Below the pieces are notes generated by a model that searched no databases, was not told where the DNA came from, and saw only the letters and a list, made by a program, of their open reading frames with translations. A program made the translations under genes and the position numbers. This document shows, in pieces, positions 1 to 7,508 of a stretch of 43,803 nucleotides of DNA. Source of the DNA: Rhodobacterales bacterium 56_14_T64. GTDB lineage: Bacteria > Pseudomonadota > Alphaproteobacteria > Rhodobacterales > Rhodobacteraceae. The stretch spans positions 64,669 to 108,471 of the forward strand of contig MAAY01000077.1 of assembly GCA_002162795.1 (NCBI GenBank), read 5' to 3'. Every line of letters begins with the position of its first letter. The stretch's first letter is position 1.

Positions 1-946
1 GGTAGTGAAAGCCAAACAACCGCTCGGCCCGCTTGCGGTCGCGCAGTGCCGGGTCAAACGGGCTGAGCACCCGGATACGCCCCGGCGCGGGGCCGATGTC
101 CTGTGCGACATCTACAGTCCCCGGGCGTGCAAAGACACGACGCAAATTTCCGTCCGCATGGATGATTTCGATCTGCTCAAGATCCCCTTGCGCCTGTTGC
201 CTTGCGCACCACGCGCGCGCTTCGCTGGCGGACACCGTGGCCCAAAAGGCGGCAATCTCGCCCGAGGTGGCAAAGCCTAGACGCTCCAAGGCGGCGTTGC
301 ATTTCCAGTTTACTGTTTCGTCCTCATCAACGGGTATCGCGCCGGGGCAGAGATGTTCTTCGATCACCCGCTCGGTCAGGTCATAGCGTTTCTGGAACCC
401 ATTGCGCCCTACCACTGTCAGCGCGCCAGATCGCCAGAGATATTCGAGTGCGGTTTTTGAGGGGTGCCAATCCCACCAACCGCCCGATCCCTTTTTCTCG
501 TCCTTGCCCAGATCCGAAGAGCCAACCGCCCCATGGTCGCGGATGTGTTGCAGCACGCTGTTGAATTGGTCTTCGAACCCATTCCGGTGCCAGTTGCGAT
601 AACGTTTCTTCAGCAGCTTGGCATCGCGTTGAAACCGCAGATGCCACTGCGGGTAGAACTGCATCGGGATCACCGCAGCATCATGGGTCCAGTGCTCGAA
701 CAGGGCACGGTCGCCTTCGTACAGCTGTTTCAGGTGTTTGGGACGATAGGACGGACGGCGAGAATACAGGATCATGTCGTGGGCGCGTGCCACGGTGTTG
801 ATGCTGTCCAACTGGACAAAACCCAGCCGGGTAATCAGCTCCAGCAGATCGTCTCCCTTAGCGTTGCCACTTGGGGATTCAATCAACGCGTGCCGGTCCA
901 TAAACAGGCGCCGGGCGGTGCGGTTGTCAAGCTGTTGCAGGGCCAT
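1..946 (-). CDS. ycaQ: YcaQ/AlkZ-like DNA glycosylase, 3' end cut by window edge
   Basis: The minus-strand frame is open from an ATG at 946 to the left edge, giving about 315 residues without the C-terminus. The protein begins MALQQLDNRTARRLF and belongs to the winged-helix HTH_42 family, whose members excise alkylated bases and unhook DNA interstrand crosslinks. The catalytic region reads GFVQLDSINTVARAH near residues 42-56. The Q-L-D triplet (Q45, D47) is the QxD form of the YcaQ branch rather than the QxQ form of AlkZ. Further family motifs are LFEHWTHDAA and, near the cut end, SPFDPALRDRKRAERLFGF. The ATG shares one base with the stop of the upstream LacI gene (TAATG), so the two are probably translated from one mRNA. 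The family call is firm; the exact substrate is inferred. Confidence 0.85.
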   Translation of the reverse strand, partial: MALQQLDNRTARRLFMDRHALIESPSGNAKGDDLLELITRLGFVQLDSINTVARAHDMILYSRRPSYRPKHLKQLYEGDRALFEHWTHDAAVIPMQFYPQWHLRFQRDAKLLKKRYRNWHRNGFEDQFNSVLQHIRDHGAVGSSDLGKDEKKGSGGWWDWHPSKTALEYLWRSGALTVVGRNGFQKRYDLTERVIEEHLCPGAIPVDEDETVNWKCNAALERLGFATSGEIAAFWATVSASEARAWCARQQAQGDLEQIEIIHADGNLRRVFARPGTVDVAQDIGPAPGRIRVLSPFDPALRDRKRAERLFGFHY

Positions 947-1971
947 TAGCGACGCTTTAGCGTGTCGCCATAGCTGATAGTCGGAGACAGGGTAATCCGG
1001 GTCTCGAGGTCTTCTTCGGGGTTGTCCAGTTGGCTGGCAATGATCTCAGCCGCTTTGCGACCTATTTCCAATCGGCAAGCATCCATAGTGGCCAGTTTTC
1101 GCGGCAATCCCTGCAATAGCTCGACATCATTGAAACCAGCCAGCCCGATCTGGCCCGGTACATCAATGCCCTGATCCAGCAAGTACAGTAACCCACCAGC
1201 CCCGATCATGTCGTTGGAATAATACAGAAAATCCAGATCTGGTGAGCGCTCCAACATTTCCTGAGTCATCTCGCGACCCTTGGCCAAAGCGGACCCCCCC
1301 GAATAAAAATCGCGGTCCTCGATCTCGACACCCTCTTTGGCCAGCGCCTCAGTAAAGCCCTCAAACCGTTTGCGGGCGCGGTGGTCCAGCGGCATTTTGG
1401 TGCCCATGAATCCAATGCGACGATAGCCCGCTTTTAGGATTGCCTTGGCCATTTCGCGCCCGGCACGGCGGTGCGAGATACCCACCATCGCATCGACAGG
1501 TTTGCCATCTGTATCCATGATTTCGACAATTGGGATACCTGCGGCATTCAACATCGAACGGGCGGCTTCGGTGTGCTCAAGCCCGGCGATGATCACCCCG
1601 GACGGGCGCCACGACAGCATCTCGTACAGCACCTTTTCTTCTTTTTCGGGTCGATAATCAGTGACCCCGACAACGGGTTGCAGGGCAGTGGTTTCCAGTA
1701 CCTCGTTAATGCCGGTCAGCACCTCGGGGAACACCATATTGGACAGCGACGGGATGATCACCGCCACCAGATTGACCCGGTTCGACGCCAGCGCTCCGGC
1801 GATTTTGTTGGGCACATAGCCAATTTCTTTGGCAGCGGCTAGCACTTTGACGCGGGTTTTCTCTGAGACGTCACCCCGGTTGCGTAGCACCCGGCTGACG
1901 GTCATCTCAGAGACCCCTGTGGCTTCGGATACATCGCGGAGGGTCAGGGGGCGTTTGTTGTCCGATGTCAC
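946..1971 (-). CDS. LacI-family transcriptional regulator
   Basis: A 341-residue LacI/GalR-type repressor. Residues 10-60 form the DNA-binding headpiece (TLRDVSEATGVSEMTVSRVL, then the hinge-helix region KIAGALASNRVN). The rest is a periplasmic-binding-protein-like effector domain with VAVIIPSLSNMVFPEV and ending SPTISYGDTLKRR. It most resembles the gluconate-type (GntR) branch, but no sugar genes lie nearby to confirm a ligand. The start is GTG at 1971: the frame closes at a stop just upstream with no ATG between, and a GAGG lies 8 nt before it. That GAGG is in the 3' arm of a hairpin (1980-2004). The gene follows nasA after 123 bp and overlaps ycaQ by one base. Confidence 0.88.
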   Translation of the reverse strand: MTSDNKRPLTLRDVSEATGVSEMTVSRVLRNRGDVSEKTRVKVLAAAKEIGYVPNKIAGALASNRVNLVAVIIPSLSNMVFPEVLTGINEVLETTALQPVVGVTDYRPEKEEKVLYEMLSWRPSGVIIAGLEHTEAARSMLNAAGIPIVEIMDTDGKPVDAMVGISHRRAGREMAKAILKAGYRRIGFMGTKMPLDHRARKRFEGFTEALAKEGVEIEDRDFYSGGSALAKGREMTQEMLERSPDLDFLYYSNDMIGAGGLLYLLDQGIDVPGQIGLAGFNDVELLQGLPRKLATMDACRLEIGRKAAEIIASQLDNPEEDLETRITLSPTISYGDTLKRR

Positions 1972-1979
1972 GTTGGCAG

Positions 1980-2004
1980 CCTCATGTTGAATATCTGCAT
2001 GAGG
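1980..2004 (-). promoter_or_regulatory. Hairpin covering the LacI-gene ribosome-binding site
   Basis: The arms CCTCATG and CATGAGG are perfectly complementary over 7 bp around an 11-nt loop. In the minus-strand mRNA the 3' arm contains the only convincing Shine-Dalgarno (GAGG), 8 nt before the GTG start of the LacI gene. It could limit translation of the regulator, or in DNA form serve as an operator for autoregulation. The pairing is seen; both roles are inferred. Confidence 0.45.
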
Positions 2005-2029
2005 TTAGGCAATCGGGCCTCGCAGCACA

Positions 2030-2059
2030 ATGGGGCCAGTGCATGTGCAATGGCCCCAT
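2030..2059 (-). repeat. Strong inverted repeat between nasA and the LacI gene
   Basis: ATGGGGCCA and TGGCCCCAT form a perfect 9-bp stem, and the interior TGCA-TG-TGCA can extend it. It sits 36 bp after the nasA stop, where the nitrate operon would be expected to end. No T-run follows on the minus strand, so it is not a classical intrinsic terminator. It may stabilise the 3' end of the operon mRNA or reduce read-through. Confidence 0.45.
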
Positions 2060-2094
2060 GTGTCAGAGATCGGGCGATATCCGGGTGAATTGGC

Positions 2095-4731
2095 TTATTC
2101 GGCAGCCACTGGGAGGATGAGCGACGGTAACAGTCCCGCCAGTTCTGACCGGCAGGATCCACAGTTGGTGCCGGCATCCACGGCCTCTCCAATGGCCTCG
2201 ACGCAGGTCAGGCTCTGCTCCTCGATTGCAGTCAAAATGGTATTGCGGCCAACGTTGTAGCAGGCACAGACAATTGGGCCGGGGTCGGGCATTCCGGCGG
2301 CTGGGCGGCCGGACAATACGGCATCGCCATCGGTGCCGGGCAGTTGTGCCAGATGATCCCGCGACAGAGCGATGGTGGTTGGCGCCGCAAACAACGCGCC
2401 AACCAGTTGACCATCTTTGTAAAAGGCAAACCGATAGATGCCGCGCGCCGGGTCGCAGAGGCTTTGCTCGGTGGCATCGGAGACGCCAACCAAGTCGCGG
2501 GCATAGGCGGCCCAGTCCTGTGGGGCGTCCATACCTGCCAGCTCGGTTCTCCAGCCGGTCTTGGTGCGGGATAGGGCCCAATAGTCGGATGCCGGCCGCA
2601 TTTGGTTCATCGAGACCGCAAAGCCATGCCATCCGGGCCGGAACTTGGACAGCGCGACCACGGTGGCTTTGCTTTCGGGTTGGCCTGACACGGCATCAAC
2701 CACTGGCGGCACCAGATTGTCGATGCGGGCCGAGGGCGCGGTCTCATTGGTCCAGTGGATTGGGGCAAAGACCTCACCCGGCAATACGGTATCGGTGATC
2801 AGCACCCGCATGATTGCACTGCCCTGTGGACTGTGCACCGAGATCAGATCGGCAGGTTTGAAGCCCTGCTCAGCAGCGTTACGCGGGTGGATTTCCAGAA
2901 ATGGTTCACCCAGATGCGCCGACAGACGTGGTGATTTGGCGGTGCGGGTCATGGTGTGCCATTGGTCGCGCACCCGCCCGGTGTTCAGACGAAATGGGAA
3001 CCGAGGCCCGGTTTTTGCGTTTGGTGCACGGTGTTGTAGCGGCAGCATTCGTGCCTTGCCCGAAGGTGTAAAGAACTTGCCGTCAGCAAAGAAGCGACCA
3101 CCGTTGCGGGCTTGCGTTACCGGCCAGCGGGTTGGTTCCAGTGCGTCATATCCATCTTCGCCCAGGTCGGACAGGCCCGAGATGTCAAAGTCGCGGCCCA
3201 TAGTAGCGGCCTGACCGGACAGTTTGGCATATTCGTCAAAAATCTCCGCGGGGGATGTGTAGCTGAACGCCTCGTTCCAGCCCATGCGGCGGCCAACCTC
3301 GGCTAGGATTTCCCAGTCGGGTTTCGCCTCGCCGGGTGCAGTCAATACGGCGCGTTGGCGGCTGATGGTGCGGTCAGAATTGGTGACGGTGCCCGATTTC
3401 TCGGCCCAGCCGGTGGCAGGCAGCTGCACGTCGCACAAACGCGCGGTATCGGTGGCACCGGTGATGTCACTGACGACGGTAAAGTCGCAGGATTTGATCG
3501 CCGCACTGACCGCATCGGCATCTGGCATCGACACGGCAGGGTTGGTGTGAATGATCCACAAGGCCTTGATCCGGCCATCGCCCACTGCCTTGAACATATC
3601 GACAGCCTTCAATCCCGCAGCAGTGGGCAGGGTCGGCGACTGCCAATAGTCCTGCACCAGTTGCCGGTGATCGGCGTTTTCAATGTCCAGATGGCAGGCC
3701 AACATATTGGCCAATCCACCCACCTCGCGCCCACCCATGGCGTTGGGCTGGCCAGTCACACTGAACGGACCCATGCCGGGCATACCGATGCGACCGGTGG
3801 CAAGGTGGCAGTTCAGGATCGAATTGACTTTGTCACTACCACTTGAGGACTGGTTGACCCCTTGGCTGAACACGGTGACGACGCGTTTGGTATTGATCCA
3901 CAGATCGGTAAATTCGCGAATCTGTTCGGCGTCCAGACCAGTGACTGACGGGTCGCTGTTGCGGGCCGCTTCAAAGGCAGCTTGCGCGCCTTCGACATGG
4001 TCCAGAAACGAAGGATCAGTGGAATCTTTTTCCTCGATTGCTGTCAAAAGTGCGTTGAACAGAGCCACATCTGCGCCGTTGCGCAGTTGCAGGTGCATGT
4101 CAGCGCCATCACAGGATGCAGTGCGGCGAGGATCGACCACGACCAGCTTCATCTCGGGTCGTTCGGCCCGGGCAGCTTGGATGCGTTGGTTCAGAACCGG
4201 GTGGCACCAAGCCAGATTTGATCCGACCAGCACGATCAGATCGGCCTGTTCGAGATCGTCGTAAGTCCCCGGCACGGTATCAGTGCCAAAGGCGCGTTTG
4301 TGGCCAGCCACGGTAGACGCCATGCAGAGCCGGGAATTGGTATCGATGTTGGCCGAGCCCATGAATCCCTTCATCAGCTTGTTGGCGACATAGTAATCTT
4401 CGGTCAGCAGTTGCCCCGAGACATAAAAGGCAACGCTGTCGGGCCCGTGTTCGGCAATGGTCTGCGAAAACTTGGAGGCCACCAGATCCAGTGCGGTATC
4501 CCAGTCGGTGTCAGTACCATTGACGCGTGGGGCCAGCAGGCGATCGTCCAGACCAACTGTCTCCCCCAGCGCATTGCCTTTGGAGCACAGGCGACCACGG
4601 TTTGCCGGGTGATCAGGATCACCGCGTACATCCAAACCACCTTGGCCATCGGCGCGCAGCAGCAGCCCACAACCCACTCCACAATACGCACAGGTTGATC
4701 GAATTTCGGGGAGACCGCTGCCGTCCATCAT
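2095..4731 (-). CDS. nasA: Assimilatory nitrate reductase, molybdopterin catalytic subunit
   Basis: An 878-residue cytoplasmic molybdoenzyme reducing nitrate to nitrite. The N-terminus carries a [4Fe-4S] site with Cys14, Cys17, Cys21 and Cys49 (STCAYCGVGC, then RLCSKG). The large bis-MGD domain follows, with NIDTNSRLCMAS, VLVGSNLAWCHP and VTGQPNAMGGREVG, then the molybdopterin dinucleotide-binding domain near residues 600-720. The last 60 residues form a BFD-like [2Fe-2S] domain (IVCACYNVG and GTNCGSCR), as in the longer bacterial NasA/NasC enzymes. No separate NasB electron-transfer flavoprotein is present in the window. The start overlaps the nirD stop (ATGA). Two ATGs are adjacent; the first is used here. 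Confidence 0.95.
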   Translation of the reverse strand: MMDGSGLPEIRSTCAYCGVGCGLLLRADGQGGLDVRGDPDHPANRGRLCSKGNALGETVGLDDRLLAPRVNGTDTDWDTALDLVASKFSQTIAEHGPDSVAFYVSGQLLTEDYYVANKLMKGFMGSANIDTNSRLCMASTVAGHKRAFGTDTVPGTYDDLEQADLIVLVGSNLAWCHPVLNQRIQAARAERPEMKLVVVDPRRTASCDGADMHLQLRNGADVALFNALLTAIEEKDSTDPSFLDHVEGAQAAFEAARNSDPSVTGLDAEQIREFTDLWINTKRVVTVFSQGVNQSSSGSDKVNSILNCHLATGRIGMPGMGPFSVTGQPNAMGGREVGGLANMLACHLDIENADHRQLVQDYWQSPTLPTAAGLKAVDMFKAVGDGRIKALWIIHTNPAVSMPDADAVSAAIKSCDFTVVSDITGATDTARLCDVQLPATGWAEKSGTVTNSDRTISRQRAVLTAPGEAKPDWEILAEVGRRMGWNEAFSYTSPAEIFDEYAKLSGQAATMGRDFDISGLSDLGEDGYDALEPTRWPVTQARNGGRFFADGKFFTPSGKARMLPLQHRAPNAKTGPRFPFRLNTGRVRDQWHTMTRTAKSPRLSAHLGEPFLEIHPRNAAEQGFKPADLISVHSPQGSAIMRVLITDTVLPGEVFAPIHWTNETAPSARIDNLVPPVVDAVSGQPESKATVVALSKFRPGWHGFAVSMNQMRPASDYWALSRTKTGWRTELAGMDAPQDWAAYARDLVGVSDATEQSLCDPARGIYRFAFYKDGQLVGALFAAPTTIALSRDHLAQLPGTDGDAVLSGRPAAGMPDPGPIVCACYNVGRNTILTAIEEQSLTCVEAIGEAVDAGTNCGSCRSELAGLLPSLILPVAAE

Positions 4732-5063
4732 TCAGCCGCTACTGCAGTAACCGCCGAAGCCGCAATCAGGATGCGACCGTCTTCCAGCTTGATCGGATAG
4801 GTCGCAACCGTGCCTTCGTCTGCGCCTTGGGCTTCGCCAGTCGTCAGATCAAAGACCCAATTGCGCATCGGGTCGGTGACCTTGTTGTCATGCTGGATGC
4901 CGTTCGACAGAGGACCGGCTTTACCAGGCAAATATTCATCCAGCGCAAAGACTTCGCTGGTGGCGGTTCGGAACACTGCGATGTCACCGCGGTGGGTGCG
5001 CACTACGCGTGCACCGCGCAGAGGGATGTCAGTCAAGCTGCCGATATCGATAAAATTGCTCAT
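4728..5063 (-). CDS. nirD: Nitrite reductase (NADH) small subunit
   Basis: A 111-residue NirD, partner of NirB in the cytoplasmic reduction of nitrite to ammonium. It has a Rieske-like fold, but the cluster ligands are absent: the usual CPH and CPLH segments read LPGKAGPLS and DPMRNWVFDL. This is normal for NirD. It overlaps nirB upstream and nasA downstream by 4 bp each (ATGA), which indicates tight translational coupling. Confidence 0.94.
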   Translation of the reverse strand: MSNFIDIGSLTDIPLRGARVVRTHRGDIAVFRTATSEVFALDEYLPGKAGPLSNGIQHDNKVTDPMRNWVFDLTTGEAQGADEGTVATYPIKLEDGRILIAASAVTAVAAE

Positions 5064-7504
5064 TCTGCTGCCACCTTTGTAAAGTCTGCCAGAGGGGTGA
5101 ATTCATGCGCGTCTACGCCCTGTTTTGCGCGCTCGGCCCATGGGTCAATCTGGTAGAATTTCTGCGAGTAATGGAACTTCTCCGCTTTCTCTTTGCGGTT
5201 TTCCAAATCGTCGACGATCTGTTCCTTGATCCAGTCCAGACCCACCTTGGCGATCCATTTGTAAGGGCGGTGCAGATACTGCGCGCCCTCACGGTAGAGC
5301 TGGTAGAACGCACAGGAAACGTCGATGGCCTCTTCTTCACTTGCAACCTGAACCAACAGCTCAGTTTGACGCAGGTCCAGACCCGCCGCGCCGCCAACCA
5401 AAATCTGATAGCCACTGTCCACACAGATGATGCCGAGATCCTTACAGGTTGCTTCGGCGCAGTTGCGCGGACAACCCGAGACGGCCAGTTTGAATTTATG
5501 CGGCGACCAAGCGCCCCACATGGCTTCTTCGATCTTGATGCCCAGACCGGTTGAGTCCTGAGTACCAAAGCGGCAATGTTCGGTGCCAACACAGGTTTTC
5601 ACCGTGCGCAGACCCTTGGCATAGGCCTGACCAGATATCATGCCGGCCTTGCCCAAATCGTACCAGATGGCTGGCAGATCTTCTTTCTTGATACCCAAAA
5701 GGTCGATGCGCTGACCGCCGGTCACTTTGACGGTTGGCACATTGTATTTGTCAGCTGCATCGGCGATGGCGCGCAGCTCGTCCGGGGTTGTGATGCCGCC
5801 CAACATGCGCGGTACAACCGAATAGGTGCCGTCTTTTTGGATGTTGGCGTGGACACGTTCGTTGATGAAACGGCTTTTACCGTCATCCTCGTAAGCACCG
5901 GGCCATGCGCAAACCATGTAATAGTTCAGCGCCGGACGGCAGATGTGACAGCCACAAGAGGTTTTCCAGTCCAGCTCCTGCATTGCTTGCGGGATCGACT
6001 TCAGCTCTTTAGCGATGATCAGCTTGCGCACGTCATCGTGAGACATGTCGCTACACTTACAGATGACCTCTTTCTCGGGCATCCTGAAATCATCACCAAG
6101 GGTGAGGCCCAGAAGGTCAGCCACCAAACCGGCACAACTACCGCAAGACGACGCCGCCTTGGAGGTCGCTTTTACCGCATCCAGCGTATGAGCGCCGACA
6201 TTGATTGCCGCAACAACTTGAGCTTTGGAAATGCCGTTGCAGCCGCAGATTTCTGCATCATCCGGCAAGGCTGCAACGGCTGCCAACGGGTCCATGGTGG
6301 ACCCTCCCTGGTAGGCCGGGCCAAAAATAAGAGTGTCGCGCATGTCCGAGATGTCGGTGGCGTCTTTGATCAGGCCAAAGAACCAGCTGCCATCATCAGT
6401 GTCACCGTACATAACAGCGCCAACCAGCGTGTTGTTTTCAATGACCAGACGTTTGTAGACGCCACGGGCCGGGTCACGGAAAATGATGTCTTCGCGGTTT
6501 TCGCCCTCGGCAAAGTCGCCAGCGCTGAACAGATCACAGCCTGTGACTTTCAGCTTGGTCGACACTTCTTTCTGAACAAACTTAGCTTCTTCACCCAGCA
6601 GGGTTTTGGCGGCAACTTTGGCTTGTTCGTACAGTGGAGCAACCAGACCAAACAGAGCACCGTCATGTTCGACACATTCGCCAACGGCCAAAATGTCTTC
6701 GTTTGAGGTCAGCAGTTGATCGTCAACGTGGATACCACGTCCAACCATGATGCCCGACTCGCCGGCCAGCGCTGTGTTGGGGCGGATGCCAACGGCCATG
6801 ACCAACAGGTCACAGGGGATTTCGGTGCCATCGTCCAGCAGCAGAGCGCGGACCTTGCCGTCTTCGCCCAGGATCTCTTTCGAGTTGGCAGAACACTTAA
6901 CTGTAATGCCCTTATCAACCAGCGCGCGGCGCAGCAGATAGCCGGCGGCTTCGTCTAGCTGACGTTCCATCAGGTGACCCATGATGTGGATCACTGTGAC
7001 ATCAACGCCACGGGCAGCCATGCCAGCGGCAGCTTCGAGTCCCAGTAGGCCGCCACCGATGACAACGGCGCTGTGACCGTCGCCCAGACCCATCATGCGC
7101 TGAGTGTCTTCCAGATCGCGGTAAGCAATCACGCCTTCCAGATCATGACCGGGCAGGGGGATGATAAACGGGTTGGAGCCAGTGCCAAACAGCAGTTTGT
7201 CGTAGGCCAGAATATCACCGTTTTCGGCGGTAACGGTTTTGGCTGCACTATCGACCGAAGCAATCTTTTCACCGAACCGGCAGGTGACGCCGTTTTCTTC
7301 GTACCAGTCGGCGTCGTGGATGACGATTTCCTGGTAGGTTTTGTCGCCGGAGAGCACTGGCGACAACATGATGCGGTTATAATTACCACGCGGCTCGGCG
7401 TTGAACAGGGTGATGTCATAGGCATCAGGATCTGCGTCGCGCAGGTGTTCGATCACCCTGCCCGAGGCCATGCCCGCCCCGATTATTACAAGTTTTTGGG
7501 TCAT
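5060..7504 (-). CDS. nirB: Nitrite reductase (NADH) large subunit
   Basis: An 814-residue siroheme enzyme reducing nitrite to ammonium with NADH. The order is an N-terminal FAD/NAD pyridine-nucleotide-disulfide oxidoreductase domain (VIIGAGMASGRVIEHL, VVIGGGLLGLEAA), a BFD-like [2Fe-2S] domain (ICGCNG and SSCGSCAG), a second Cys-rich segment (ICKCSDMSHDD, SCGCHICRP), then the nitrite/sulfite reductase domains. The [4Fe-4S]-siroheme cysteines lie in TCVGTEHCRFG and SGCPRNCAEATC. I place the start at ATG 7504 (MTQKLVIIGAG), which has a GGAG 8 nt upstream and lies 4 nt after the nrtCD stop. A longer in-frame extension to 7567 would run into nrtCD and has no domain support. No siroheme synthase gene is in the window. 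Confidence 0.95.
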   Translation of the reverse strand: MTQKLVIIGAGMASGRVIEHLRDADPDAYDITLFNAEPRGNYNRIMLSPVLSGDKTYQEIVIHDADWYEENGVTCRFGEKIASVDSAAKTVTAENGDILAYDKLLFGTGSNPFIIPLPGHDLEGVIAYRDLEDTQRMMGLGDGHSAVVIGGGLLGLEAAAGMAARGVDVTVIHIMGHLMERQLDEAAGYLLRRALVDKGITVKCSANSKEILGEDGKVRALLLDDGTEIPCDLLVMAVGIRPNTALAGESGIMVGRGIHVDDQLLTSNEDILAVGECVEHDGALFGLVAPLYEQAKVAAKTLLGEEAKFVQKEVSTKLKVTGCDLFSAGDFAEGENREDIIFRDPARGVYKRLVIENNTLVGAVMYGDTDDGSWFFGLIKDATDISDMRDTLIFGPAYQGGSTMDPLAAVAALPDDAEICGCNGISKAQVVAAINVGAHTLDAVKATSKAASSCGSCAGLVADLLGLTLGDDFRMPEKEVICKCSDMSHDDVRKLIIAKELKSIPQAMQELDWKTSCGCHICRPALNYYMVCAWPGAYEDDGKSRFINERVHANIQKDGTYSVVPRMLGGITTPDELRAIADAADKYNVPTVKVTGGQRIDLLGIKKEDLPAIWYDLGKAGMISGQAYAKGLRTVKTCVGTEHCRFGTQDSTGLGIKIEEAMWGAWSPHKFKLAVSGCPRNCAEATCKDLGIICVDSGYQILVGGAAGLDLRQTELLVQVASEEEAIDVSCAFYQLYREGAQYLHRPYKWIAKVGLDWIKEQIVDDLENRKEKAEKFHYSQKFYQIDPWAERAKQGVDAHEFTPLADFTKVAAE

Positions 7505-7508
7505 AGGG

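Noticed and set aside
464-949. 161-residue plus-strand frame at the left edge
   Set aside because: It is opposite the ycaQ frame, which is open to the edge and has clear family motifs.
5576-6706. 376-residue open frame on the plus strand inside nirB
   Set aside because: It lies wholly opposite a well-conserved nirB with all cofactor cysteines; no motif is seen in the antisense product.
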